From ZCTH02-B3 sp036563895 (GTDB taxonomy: Bacteria > Bacillota > Bacilli > Paenibacillales > Paenibacillaceae), in assembly GCA_036563895.1 (NCBI GenBank), contig DATCLN010000019.1, positions 1 to 8,877 on the forward strand: 8,877 bases of DNA, given 5' to 3'. Shown here in pieces: positions 1 to 7,019 of this stretch (position 1 is the stretch's first letter; every line of letters starts with the position of its first letter). The notes beneath the pieces were generated by a model. That model made no database searches. It had not been told where the DNA came from and saw only the letters and a program-made list of their open reading frames with translations. The translations under genes and the position numbers were made by a program.

Positions 1-5
1 GCACG

Positions 6-3000
6 TCAGGCCCGCATGGCTTCCGCGGCGACCGGCTGCTGGCCGAGCTTCTCGGCGCGGAACGCCGCCAGCTCCGCATCCGCTTCGGAATAACCCGCCT
101 TGCGGAACCGCTCGATGGCTTCCAGCATGCGCCGGTAATCCCGCGGAATGATGCGGACGAAACGCCGCGACTGCCGCTTCCAGTCGTCCAGGATGGCCTG
201 GCCCAGCGTGCTGTGGGTGTACTTCACGTGCTTTTCGATCATGGCGCGGACGACGGCCATTTCGGCGGGATCGTCCAGCGATTCGAGATCCACCAGCGAC
301 AGGTTGCAGCGCTTCTTCACTTCCGGCAGGTCGCCGAAAATGTAGGCGATGCCGCCCGACATGCCGGCTGCGAAGTTCTGGCCGATCTCGCCGAGGATGA
401 CGACCCGTCCGCCGGTCATGTACTCGCAGCCGTGGTTGCCGACGCCTTCCACCACCACGTTGGCGCCGCTGTTGCGGACGCAGAACCGCTCGCCGGCCAC
501 GCCGCGGATATACGCTTCCCCGGCGGTGGCGCCGTAGAACGCCACGTTGCCGATCAGGATGTTTTCCTCCGGTACGAACTTCGACCGGGCCGGCGGCCAG
601 ATGGCGAGCTTGCCGCCGGAGAGCCCCTTGCCGAAGTAGTCGTTGGCGTCGCCTTCCACCGTCATGGTGATGCCCTTCGGCACGAAGGCGCCGAAGCTCT
701 GCCCCGCCGAGCCGACGAAATGCAGCCGGATCGTGTCCTCCGGCAGGCCTTCCGCCCCGTAGCGCTTCGACACTTCGCTGCCGAGCACGGTGCCGACGGC
801 GCGGTTTTCGTTGGAGATCGGCAGCACCGCGGCCACCGGTTCCTTCGCCTCCAGCGCCGGCCTGCACAGCGGGATGATCTCCCGCACGTCCAGCGTCCGC
901 TCGATGCCGTGGTCCTGCGACTCGCAGTGGCGGGTGGCGATGTCCGGACCGACGTCAGGCCGGTAGAGCAGCGGAGACAGGTCGAGTTCCGCCGCTTTCC
1001 AGTGGTCTTCCGGCTTCACCTGCCGGAGCAGATCCGTGCGCCCGACCGCCTCTTCCAGCGAACGCAGCCCGAGCTGCGCCAGGATTTCCCGCACCTCGCG
1101 GGCGACAAACCGCATGAAGTTGATCACGTGTTCCGGCTTGCCCGGGAATTTGGCGCGCAGTTCCGGATTCTGCGTGGCGATGCCCACCGGGCACGTGTCC
1201 AGGTGGCAGACCCGCATCATCACGCAGCCCACCGCCACCAGCGGCAGCGTGGAGAAGCTGAACTCCTCCGCGCCGAGCATGGCGGCGATGACCACGTCGC
1301 GGCCGGTCATCATTTTGCCGTCGACCTCCAGTCGCACCCGGCCGCGCAGTCCGTTGAGCACAAGGGTCTGATGCGTCTCGGAGAGCCCGAGTTCCCACGG
1401 CATGCCCGCGTGCTTGATGCTGGTGCGGGCCGCCGCGCCGGTGCCGCCGTCGTAGCCGCTGATCAGGATGACGTCGGCCCGTGCTTTCGCCACGCCCGCG
1501 GCGATGGTGCCGACGCCCGCCTCGGATACCAGCTTCACGTTGATGTCCGCCGCCGGGTTGGCGCATTTCAGGTCGTAGATGAGCTGCGCCAAATCCTCGA
1601 TCGAATAGATGTCATGGTGCGGCGGCGGCGAGATGAGCTCGACGCCCGGCGTGGAGTTGCGCGCCTTGGCGATCCAGGGATAGACCTTGTGGCCGGGCAG
1701 CTGTCCGCCCTCGCCGGGCTTGGCGCCCTGGGCCATCTTGATCTGGATTTCCTTCGCGTTGACCAGATAGTGGCTGTTCACGCCGAAGCGGCCCGACGCC
1801 ACCTGCTTGATGGCGCTGCTGCGCGAATCGCCGTTTTCGTCCGGGATGTACCGGGCCGGATCTTCCCCGCCTTCGCCGGAATTGCTCTTGCCGCCGATGC
1901 GGTTCATGGCGATGGCCAGCGTCTCGTGGGCTTCCTTGCTGATCGACCCGAAGGACATCGCCCCGGTGCGGAACCGGCGCAGGATCGACTCTTCCGGCTC
2001 CACCTCTTCCAGCGGAATCGGCGGACGGTCCGGGACGAACTCCAAGAGCCCCCGCAGCGTGCAGCTTTTCTTCGCGGTTTCGTCCACGTGCCGGCTGTAT
2101 TCCCGGAACAGTTCGTAATCGCCCGTGCGCACCGCGTGCTGCAGCGTGTGGATGGTGTACGGCGTGAACAGGTGATCCTCTCCGTCCGGGCGCCACTGAA
2201 GGTCATCACCCGGATCAAGGAGGTCGGCCGCGGCGCCGGCAACGGTACCGCCCGGATACGCCTTCTCATGCCGCATGAGCGTTTCCCGCGCGATGGTTTC
2301 CAGCCCGATGCCGCCGATCCGCGACGGGGTGCCGGTGAAGTACTTTTCCGTCACTTCCCGGCCGATGCCGATGGCTTCGAAGATCTGGGCGCCGATGTAG
2401 CTCTGGATCGTCGAGATGCCCATTTTCGAAATGACCTTCAAAAGTCCCTTGGTGACGCCCTTCACATACCGATCCAGCGCTTCCTCCAGCGACAGCGGCT
2501 CCAGCTGCCCTTCCTCGTGCAGCCGGGCCACCGAGGCCAGGGCCAGGTACGGGTTGATCGCCGCCGCGCCGTAGCCGAGCAGCAGGGCGAAATGATGCAC
2601 TTCCCGCGGCTCGCCGGATTCGACGATGAGGCTGGCCTTCGTCCGCATGCCGTTTCTTATTAGATGGTGGTGCAGGCCGGCCGTCGCCAGAAGCGCCGGG
2701 ATCGGCGCCATGCCGGGTCCGACGCCCCTGTCCGACAGGATCAGCAGCGACGCGCCTTCCGCGATCGCCCGTTCCGCCGCCGCAAACAGCGCGTCCAGCC
2801 CCTCCTTCAGTCCGGCCTCGCCGGACGCCGCCGGAAACAGCATCGGCAGCGTGGCCGCCTTCAGTCCCTCGAGGCGGTTTTCCCGGATCCGCGCCAGTTC
2901 CTCGTCCGTCAGGATGGGCGTGGGCAGGCGGATCTTCCGCGCGTGCTCCGGCCCCGGATCCAGCAGATTCCGGTCCGGACCCGCCATCGATTCCACGGAA

Positions 3001-4640
3001 GTGATCATTTTTTCCAGGAACGCGTCGATGGGCGGGTTGGTAACCTGGGCAAACATTTGTTTAAAATAGTTGTAAAGGAGCTGCGGCTTCTTCGAGAGAA
3101 CCGCGAGCGCCGCGTCGTACCCCATGGAGCCGACCGGGTCTTCGCCGCGGGAAGCGATGGGCTTGAGCGTCTTGTGGATCTCTTCGAAGGTGTAGCCGAA
3201 CGCCCGCTGCAGGCGAACCAGCTCGTCCGGCGCGGGCGCGCCGGGCACCGCGTCCTTCGGCGCGGTCGGCAGCTCGCCGAGCTTGACCAGGTGCTGGCGG
3301 ACCCACTCCTTGTAGGGCCGCTCCGTCGAGATGGTTCGCTTGATCTCCTCGTCGGGAATAATCCTGCCGAGCGAAGTGTCCACGAGCAGCATCTGCCCGG
3401 GACGCAGCCGGTCCTTGCGGACGACGCGGTCGGCGGCCACGTCCATGACCCCGACTTCCGACGCCATGATCACCATGTCGTCGTCGGTGACATAGTAGCG
3501 CGACGGACGCAGCCCGTTGCGGTCAAGGCAGGCGCCGATCCGCACGCCGTCGGTGAACGCCACCGAGGCCGGGCCGTCCCACGGTTCCATCAGGCAGCTG
3601 TGGTATTCGTAAAAGGCCCGCTTATCCTCGTCCATCATCGGGTCGCCGACCCACGGTTCCGGGATCAGCATCATCACGGCGTGGGCCAGATCCCGCCCGG
3701 ACAGCCGCAGGAACTCCAGCGCGTTGTCCAGCATCGCCGAGTCGCTGCCGTTTTCGTCGATGATCGGGCGGATCTTCTCCATGTCCGGGAACAGCCCGGA
3801 TTTGAACGTCGCCTCGCGGGCGCGCATCCAGTTGACGTTGCCCTTGATCGTGTTGATTTCGCCGTTGTGGATGAGATACCGGTACGGATGGGCCCGCTCC
3901 CAGCTGGGGAACGTGTTCGTGCTGAACCGCGAGTGGACCAAAGCCAGCGCGGACTTGTAGTCTTCATCCCCCAGATCCGTGTAAAACCGCGGCAGTTGCT
4001 CGGGCGTGAGCAGCCCTTTGTACACGATGGTCCGGCCGGACAGGCTGGGAAAATAGAAGGTGTGCCCCTGCGCATGCACCGCCTTGCCGATTTCCTTCTC
4101 GGCGCGCTTGCGGAGCGTGTACAGCTTCCGTTCGAAGGCGAAGCCGTCGTCCACATCGGAAGCCGCCGCGCCGGCCGGCCAGCCGACCACAAACTGGCGG
4201 ATGCTGGGAACCGTCAGACGGGCGCTTTTGCCCAGCACGGCGGGGTCCGTCGGCACCGTCCGCCATCCGACGACGGTGAGTCCCTCTTCCGCCGCGATGC
4301 GCTCCAGTTCCCTTTCGCAGGCCGCGCGGATGTCGTCGTCCACGGGCAGGAACGCCATGCCCACGCCATACGGTTTCGGCAGCTCCACTCCGGCGGAAGC
4401 CGCCCATTTCGCGAACACTTCATGCGGAATCTGTGTCAGGATGCCGGCACCGTCGCCGCTGTCCGGGTCCGCTCCGCGGCCGCCGCGGTGATCGAGTCTT
4501 CTCAGGATGTCCAGCGCCCGGCGGACAAGACCGTGCGACCGGATGCCCTTGACATGTGCCAGGAGCCCGATGCCGCAGGCGTCATGTTCGAATGCCGGAT
4601 CGTAGAGTCCCTGTGGTTGCGGAAAACGAGTCTGCGTCAT
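6..4640 (-). CDS. gltB: Glutamate synthase (NADPH-type), large subunit
   Basis: This is the large subunit of bacterial glutamate synthase, which moves the amide of glutamine onto 2-oxoglutarate to give glutamate in the cytoplasm. The 1544 residues are complete and the family layout is intact. A 21-residue propeptide precedes the expected catalytic Cys22 (HDACGIG), the same length as in B. subtilis. A class II glutaminase domain runs to about residue 430 with HNGEINT at 258-264. A linker domain follows. The FMN/synthase domain spans about 860-1230, with FGVNSHYLV from 952, PGEGGQLPGHK from 975 and SGYDGGTG at 1061-1068. Cys1139, Cys1145 and Cys1150 form the C-x5-C-x4-C 3Fe-4S motif. A glycine-rich beta-helix domain occupies about 1290-1480. 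The start has GGAGG eight bases upstream. B. subtilis calls this gene gltA. The small subunit (gltD) would lie beyond the left edge and is not seen. Identification is firm. Confidence 0.97.
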   Translation of the reverse strand: MTQTRFPQPQGLYDPAFEHDACGIGLLAHVKGIRSHGLVRRALDILRRLDHRGGRGADPDSGDGAGILTQIPHEVFAKWAASAGVELPKPYGVGMAFLPVDDDIRAACERELERIAAEEGLTVVGWRTVPTDPAVLGKSARLTVPSIRQFVVGWPAGAAASDVDDGFAFERKLYTLRKRAEKEIGKAVHAQGHTFYFPSLSGRTIVYKGLLTPEQLPRFYTDLGDEDYKSALALVHSRFSTNTFPSWERAHPYRYLIHNGEINTIKGNVNWMRAREATFKSGLFPDMEKIRPIIDENGSDSAMLDNALEFLRLSGRDLAHAVMMLIPEPWVGDPMMDEDKRAFYEYHSCLMEPWDGPASVAFTDGVRIGACLDRNGLRPSRYYVTDDDMVIMASEVGVMDVAADRVVRKDRLRPGQMLLVDTSLGRIIPDEEIKRTISTERPYKEWVRQHLVKLGELPTAPKDAVPGAPAPDELVRLQRAFGYTFEEIHKTLKPIASRGEDPVGSMGYDAALAVLSKKPQLLYNYFKQMFAQVTNPPIDAFLEKMITSVESMAGPDRNLLDPGPEHARKIRLPTPILTDEELARIRENRLEGLKAATLPMLFPAASGEAGLKEGLDALFAAAERAIAEGASLLILSDRGVGPGMAPIPALLATAGLHHHLIRNGMRTKASLIVESGEPREVHHFALLLGYGAAAINPYLALASVARLHEEGQLEPLSLEEALDRYVKGVTKGLLKVISKMGISTIQSYIGAQIFEAIGIGREVTEKYFTGTPSRIGGIGLETIARETLMRHEKAYPGGTVAGAAADLLDPGDDLQWRPDGEDHLFTPYTIHTLQHAVRTGDYELFREYSRHVDETAKKSCTLRGLLEFVPDRPPIPLEEVEPEESILRRFRTGAMSFGSISKEAHETLAIAMNRIGGKSNSGEGGEDPARYIPDENGDSRSSAIKQVASGRFGVNSHYLVNAKEIQIKMAQGAKPGEGGQLPGHKVYPWIAKARNSTPGVELISPPPHHDIYSIEDLAQLIYDLKCANPAADINVKLVSEAGVGTIAAGVAKARADVILISGYDGGTGAAARTSIKHAGMPWELGLSETHQTLVLNGLRGRVRLEVDGKMMTGRDVVIAAMLGAEEFSFSTLPLVAVGCVMMRVCHLDTCPVGIATQNPELRAKFPGKPEHVINFMRFVAREVREILAQLGLRSLEEAVGRTDLLRQVKPEDHWKAAELDLSPLLYRPDVGPDIATRHCESQDHGIERTLDVREIIPLCRPALEAKEPVAAVLPISNENRAVGTVLGSEVSKRYGAEGLPEDTIRLHFVGSAGQSFGAFVPKGITMTVEGDANDYFGKGLSGGKLAIWPPARSKFVPEENILIGNVAFYGATAGEAYIRGVAGERFCVRNSGANVVVEGVGNHGCEYMTGGRVVILGEIGQNFAAGMSGGIAYIFGDLPEVKKRCNLSLVDLESLDDPAEMAVVRAMIEKHVKYTHSTLGQAILDDWKRQSRRFVRIIPRDYRRMLEAIERFRKAGYSEADAELAAFRAEKLGQQPVAAEAMRA

Positions 4641-4718
4641 GCTCCTGCCCTCCCCGTTTTGTGATGCAATGCTTTAGGTCCACATCGTAATATTGATGAG
4701 GCAATTAATCCACAGCCT

Positions 4719-4735
4719 TGGAAGAAAATCTGCCA
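4719..4735 (-). promoter_or_regulatory. Candidate TnrA/GlnR box downstream of the gltB promoter
   Basis: On the minus strand this reads TGGCAGATTTTCTTCCA. It matches the TnrA/GlnR consensus TGTNAN7TNACA at six of eight fixed positions and keeps the ATTTT core that the TnrA consensus favours. It is centred about 20 bp downstream of the inferred gltB start, where a bound protein would block transcription. TnrA is known to repress gltAB in B. subtilis. The weaker half-sites leave this less certain than the other boxes. Confidence 0.5.
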
Positions 4736-4753
4736 TCACCTTTTTTTGGATTT

Positions 4754-4782
4754 ATGATAAAATTTATTTTGATGGTCTTTCA
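4754..4782 (-). promoter_or_regulatory. Candidate gltB promoter
   Basis: On the minus strand TATCAT at 4754-4759 matches five of six bases of the sigma-A -10 element. The hexamer 17 bp upstream, TGAAAG at 4777-4782, is a poor -35. The inferred start near 4747 gives a leader of about 105 nt. A strong -10 with a weak -35 would suit a promoter that needs an activator, as gltAB needs the LysR-type GltC in B. subtilis. No such regulator gene lies in the window. An alternative is TTGTGA-N17-TTTTAT further upstream, overlapping the box at 4810-4826. Confidence 0.4.
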
Positions 4783-4809
4783 TTTCTAATAAAAAAAGAC
4801 TTACAGGTT

Positions 4810-4826
4810 TGTCACAAAAGCTTACG
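4810..4826 (+). promoter_or_regulatory. Candidate TnrA/GlnR box upstream of the gltB promoter
   Basis: TGTCACAAAAGCTTACG matches TGTNAN7TNACA at seven of eight fixed positions, missing only the last base. Its half-sites TGTCA and TTACG are the same as those of the box in front of tnrA at 6549-6565. It is centred about 70 bp upstream of the inferred gltB start and roughly 91 bp from the second box at 4719-4735, so the two flank the candidate promoter. It also lies about 45 bp past the glnA terminator. Confidence 0.55.
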
Positions 4827-4828
4827 AT

Positions 4829-4857
4829 TCAGGGACTTTCGGGCTCGCGAACCCTGA
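4829..4857. other. Imperfect hairpin between glnA terminator and gltB promoter
   Basis: TCAGGG at 4829-4834 pairs with CCCTGA at 4852-4857, and inside it TTCG pairs with CGAA, leaving a three-base bulge and a six-base loop. Read on the minus strand, the same stretch can instead form GGGTT-CGCG-AGCCC, which excludes part of the first fold. No T-run follows on either strand, so it is not an ordinary terminator. A small palindrome, ATGAA-CTT-TTCAT, abuts it at 4859-4871. Its role is unknown. Confidence 0.35.
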
Positions 4858-4870
4858 CATGAACTTTTCA

Positions 4871-4922
4871 TAAAAATAAGAAACCTTCCGCCGCGGGTTC
4901 CGTCGAACCCGCCGGCGGAAGG
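4871..4922 (-). terminator. Intrinsic terminator of glnA
   Basis: On the minus strand, about 70 bases past the glnA stop, an 18-base arm (4905-4922) pairs with a 17-base arm (4884-4900) with a single bulged base and the four-base loop GACG. It is followed by TTTCTTATTTTTA. The long GC-rich stem and T-rich tail make a textbook rho-independent terminator. It separates glnA from gltB, which therefore needs its own promoter. Confidence 0.92.
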
Positions 4923-4989
4923 TCCGCCGATGCGGCTGGTGCGGCCGGCGCGAACCGGAGACGGCCGTGCCGCCCGTGCGAGCCGCGCA

Positions 4990-6333
4990 TCAATACATGG
5001 TCAGGTATTGCTCGCGCTCCCACGGATGGATTTGCGTCCGGTACATCTCCCACTCGATTTCCTTCGCCCGGATGAAGTGGGTCAGCACATGCTCGCCCAG
5101 CGCCTCGCAGATCACGTCGTCGTTCTTCAGCTCTTCCAGCGCCTCTTGCAGGGAGGACGGCAGGCTGATGATGCCCTTTTCCATCCGTTCCGCGTCGCTC
5201 ATCGTGTAGATGTTTTGGTTGGTCGGCGGTTGCAGCTTCAGCTTCTTGCGGATGCCGTCCAGGCCGGCGGCCAGCATGACCGCGAGGGCCAGGTACGGGT
5301 TGGCGGACGGGTCCGGGTTCCGCAGCTCGATGCGGGTGCTGAGGCCCTTGCTGGCGGGCACCCGGATGAGCGGGCTGCGGTTCTTGGCCGACCAGGCCAC
5401 GTAGCACGGCGCTTCATAGCCCGGAACCAGCCTCTTGTAGGAGTTGACCGTCGGGTTCGTGATGGCGGCGAAGCCGCGGGCGTGCTTCAGCAGGCCGGCG
5501 ATGTAGTGCTTGGCCGTTTCGCTCAGGCCGAGCTCGTCGTTCGGATCGTAGAACGCGTTCTCGTTGCCGCGGAACAGGGATTGGTGGCAGTGCATGCCCG
5601 AACCGTTGACGCCGTACAGCGGCTTCGGCATGAAGGTGGCGTGCAGGCCGTGGGCCAGGGCGATGTTTTTCACCACCAGTTTGAACGTCTGGATGTTGTC
5701 CGCCGCCTCCACCGCGTTGGCGTATTTGAAGTCGATTTCGTGCTGGCCGGGCGCCACTTCGTGGTGGGAAGCTTCAATGTCGAAGCCCATTTCCTCCAGC
5801 GTCAGCACGATGTCGCGGCGGCAGTTTTCGCCGAGGTCGGTCGGGGCGAGGTCGAAGTAGCCGCCGTTGTCGTTCACTTCCAGCTTCGGATGGCCGTTCT
5901 CGTCGGTCTTGAAGAGGAAGAACTCCGGCTCCGGCCCCACGTTCATGGCGGTGAAGCCCATCTTTTCAGCTTCCTTCAGCATCCGCTTCAGGACGCCGCG
6001 CGGGTCGCCGGCGAACGGCTGCCCTTCGGGCGTGTACACGTCGCAGATGAGGCGGGCCACCTTGGCGCCTTCCTTCGTCGCCCACGGGAAGATCATCCAC
6101 GTGCTCAGTTCCGGATACAGATACATGTCGGACTCCTCGATGCGGACGAAGCCCTCGATCGAAGAACCGTCGAACATGATCCGGTTTTCCAGGGCCTTCG
6201 GCAGCTGGTCAACGGGAATCTCCACATTTTTGATGATGCCGAGCAGGTCGGTGAACTGGAGACGGACGTACCGGACGTTTTCCTCCTTGGCCATGCGCAA
6301 AATATCGTCGGCCGTGTAGTTCTTCGCTGACAT
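4990..6333 (-). CDS. glnA: Glutamine synthetase type I (GSI-alpha)
   Basis: The enzyme makes glutamine from glutamate, ammonium and ATP as a cytoplasmic dodecamer. The product has 447 residues against 444 in B. subtilis. Recognisable parts are the N-terminal beta-grasp (about 15-100), the Mg/ATP region with GPEPEFF, NGSGMHCHQS and NPTVNSYKR, the flap segment PGYEAP, NRSPLIRVPAS and the C-terminal HPWEREQY. There is no adenylylation segment like that of the enterobacterial beta type. Arg64 in GFVRIEE corresponds to the B. subtilis Arg62 needed for glutamine feedback inhibition, so control should be by feedback. In Bacillus the feedback-inhibited enzyme also binds and silences TnrA, whose gene is divergent here. 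The ATG at 6333 is chosen because AGGAGGG (6340-6346) precedes it by six bases. An in-frame ATG at 6372 has no ribosome site. No glnR precedes it, unlike the B. subtilis glnRA operon. Confidence 0.98.
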   Translation of the reverse strand: MSAKNYTADDILRMAKEENVRYVRLQFTDLLGIIKNVEIPVDQLPKALENRIMFDGSSIEGFVRIEESDMYLYPELSTWMIFPWATKEGAKVARLICDVYTPEGQPFAGDPRGVLKRMLKEAEKMGFTAMNVGPEPEFFLFKTDENGHPKLEVNDNGGYFDLAPTDLGENCRRDIVLTLEEMGFDIEASHHEVAPGQHEIDFKYANAVEAADNIQTFKLVVKNIALAHGLHATFMPKPLYGVNGSGMHCHQSLFRGNENAFYDPNDELGLSETAKHYIAGLLKHARGFAAITNPTVNSYKRLVPGYEAPCYVAWSAKNRSPLIRVPASKGLSTRIELRNPDPSANPYLALAVMLAAGLDGIRKKLKLQPPTNQNIYTMSDAERMEKGIISLPSSLQEALEELKNDDVICEALGEHVLTHFIRAKEIEWEMYRTQIHPWEREQYLTMY

Positions 6334-6382
6334 GGGAATCCCTCCTGAATTGTCTGAGTTCGATGGGTACATTCTTTCACAT

Positions 6383-6399
6383 CGTCAACTTTTATTCCA
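6383..6399 (-). promoter_or_regulatory. Candidate promoter-proximal TnrA/GlnR box of glnA
   Basis: On the minus strand TGGAATAAAAGTTGACG matches TGTNAN7TNACA at six of eight fixed positions. Alone it would be marginal. Its centre is exactly 23 bp from that of the stronger box at 6406-6422, the same spacing as I recall for the two GlnR operators of B. subtilis glnRA, which raises confidence. Confidence 0.45.
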
Positions 6400-6405
6400 C
6401 ATATA

Positions 6406-6422
6406 GGTCAGATTTTCTAACA
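6406..6422 (-). promoter_or_regulatory. Candidate distal TnrA/GlnR box of glnA
   Basis: On the minus strand TGTTAGAAAATCTGACC matches TGTNAN7TNACA at seven of eight fixed positions. Read on the plus strand it shares AGATTTTCTAACAT with the amtB box at 7020-7036, which is strong internal support that one protein reads both. It sits about 80 bp upstream of the glnA start codon. Confidence 0.7.
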
Positions 6423-6548
6423 TAATTTTTTGCAAGGACCCGCTAAAAAGCCGATAAAAACGGCCTTTTCACGGGGCATCCGCCGCGGGGCGCATCCGAT
6501 TTTCCTCCGTGATTCAGGCCGTGGGAATGCCAATATGCCAAAAAAACT
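6423..6548. other. Middle of the glnA-tnrA divergent region; no gene seen
   Basis: No convincing gene is present. A possible 68-codon frame from 6430 has no ribosome site and unrelated composition. A short GC-rich stretch (about 6470-6525) interrupts the AT-rich control DNA. A seven-base direct repeat ATGCCAA occurs twice, one base apart, at 6527-6541. A small hairpin at 6445-6469 is listed separately. Confidence 0.5.
6445..6469. terminator. Weak bidirectional terminator-like hairpin
   Basis: AAAAAGCCG and CGGCCTTTT pair around the loop ATAAAAA with one bulged C. A-rich and T-rich flanks extend the stem, so on either strand it would end in a T-run. The GC core is only about four pairs and no known gene reads into it from either side. 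It could insulate the two divergent promoters or be chance. Confidence 0.25.
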
Positions 6549-6565
6549 TGTCAAGTTTTCTTACG
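6549..6565 (+). promoter_or_regulatory. Candidate TnrA box upstream of tnrA (autoregulation)
   Basis: TGTCAAGTTTTCTTACG matches TGTNAN7TNACA at seven of eight fixed positions. It is centred about 53 bp upstream of the inferred tnrA start, the distance at which TnrA activates promoters in B. subtilis, and B. subtilis tnrA is known to be positively autoregulated. The box overlaps a 17-base palindrome, AAAACTTG-T-CAAGTTTT, at 6543-6559. Confidence 0.62.
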
Positions 6566-6573
6566 TTCGCCCT

Positions 6574-6606
6574 TTGAGTTTGGATCAGAATCTGTTACAT
6601 TATATA
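6574..6606 (+). promoter_or_regulatory. Candidate tnrA promoter
   Basis: TTGAGT at 6574-6579 and CATTAT at 6598-6603 are separated by 18 bp and each match the sigma-A hexamers at four of six positions. TATATA at 6601-6606 is an alternative -10. A start near 6610 gives a leader of about 29 nt. A poor extra box (GATCAGAATCTGTTACA, 6583-6599, six of eight positions) overlaps the -10 and could allow repression at high TnrA levels. Confidence 0.5.
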
Positions 6607-6638
6607 CAAGTTCACTTCAAGCAAGGTGGTGGATAGGG

Positions 6639-6998
6639 ATGTCTTACCGGAAGAAAAAAGTGATCCCGATCGGTACGGTTGCGGAGCTGACCGGCCTGTC
6701 CGTCCGCCAGATTCGTTATTACGAAGAGCGCAAGCTCGTGACGCCTGAGCGGACGAAGGGCGGAACACGCAAATATTCCTTTGAAGACGTGGACATTCTG
6801 GCGGAGATCGCCAATAAGATGGAAGACGGCATGCAGACGTACGAGATCCGGAAGATGTGGGAAAAGGAAAAGGAACGGGAAGCGCTGGCCCAGGAGAAGG
6901 CGCGCAAGGAAATGCTGCAGGGTCAGCTGAACGCGCACTTCAACTTCCACCGCCTCACCGATTCCCGCATCTCCGACCCGCGCGTGGGCGACCGGTGA
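6639..6998 (+). CDS. tnrA: TnrA-type MerR-family nitrogen regulator
   Basis: This small DNA-binding protein switches nitrogen genes on or off when glutamine is scarce. Of its 119 residues, about 8-75 form the MerR winged-helix domain: IGTVAELTGLSVRQIRYYEE at 11-30 and GGTRKYSFEDVD at 41-52, close to B. subtilis TnrA. A charged helix (75-92) leads to MLQGQLNAHF at 92-101, the TnrA signature tail that glutamine-bound glutamine synthetase captures. GlnR, the paralogue, lacks this tail and has a different C-terminus. After the tail come 18 residues, where B. subtilis TnrA has five, so the end is extended by about 13. The ATG is preceded by AAGGTGGTGG (6623-6632). The gene diverges from glnA and is followed, through a separate promoter, by amtB. 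TnrA is the best name. A GlnR-like role in a species lacking glnR is possible. Confidence 0.93.
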   Translation: MSYRKKKVIPIGTVAELTGLSVRQIRYYEERKLVTPERTKGGTRKYSFEDVDILAEIANKMEDGMQTYEIRKMWEKEKEREALAQEKARKEMLQGQLNAHFNFHRLTDSRISDPRVGDR

Positions 6999-7019
6999 AC
7001 AAGTCGTCAGCAAATAGTA

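Larger units (their letters stand above)
6371..6422 (-). promoter_or_regulatory. glnA promoter region (elements not clearly resolved)
   Basis: The glnA promoter should lie here, upstream of the ribosome site and within the two boxes. Several hexamer pairs are possible on the minus strand. TTAGAA-N18-AATAAA matches four of six bases in each element. TGGAAT-N17-AAGAAT, with the -10 at 6371-6376, would place the boxes as in B. subtilis glnRA. TTGACG at 6384-6389 resembles a -35 but has no good -10 at the right distance. In every model both boxes overlap or adjoin the polymerase site, which points to repression. Confidence 0.4.

Noticed and set aside
213..4664. Two very long plus-strand open frames (816 and 666 codons) antisense to gltB, split by one stop at 2661-2663.
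   Set aside because: They are in exact codon register with gltB, so stops need TTA, CTA or TCA codons on the sense strand, which this GC-rich gene almost never uses. No ribosome sites and no recognisable domains.
4735..4775. CCATCA and TGATGG six-base inverted repeat flanking the gltB -10 region.
   Set aside because: Short arms separated by over 30 bases in AT-rich DNA; expected by chance.
4930..6330. 466-codon plus-strand open frame opposite glnA.
   Set aside because: Same codon-aligned antisense effect; the sense strand is an unmistakable glutamine synthetase.
6406..6430. Possible CodY box overlapping the glnA operator.
   Set aside because: Only the first half resembles AATTTTCNGAAAATT; about six mismatches overall, and the sequence is better explained as a TnrA/GlnR box.
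6430..6636. 68-codon plus-strand frame in the glnA-tnrA intergenic region.
   Set aside because: No ribosome site, no recognisable product, and it runs through the tnrA promoter and box.
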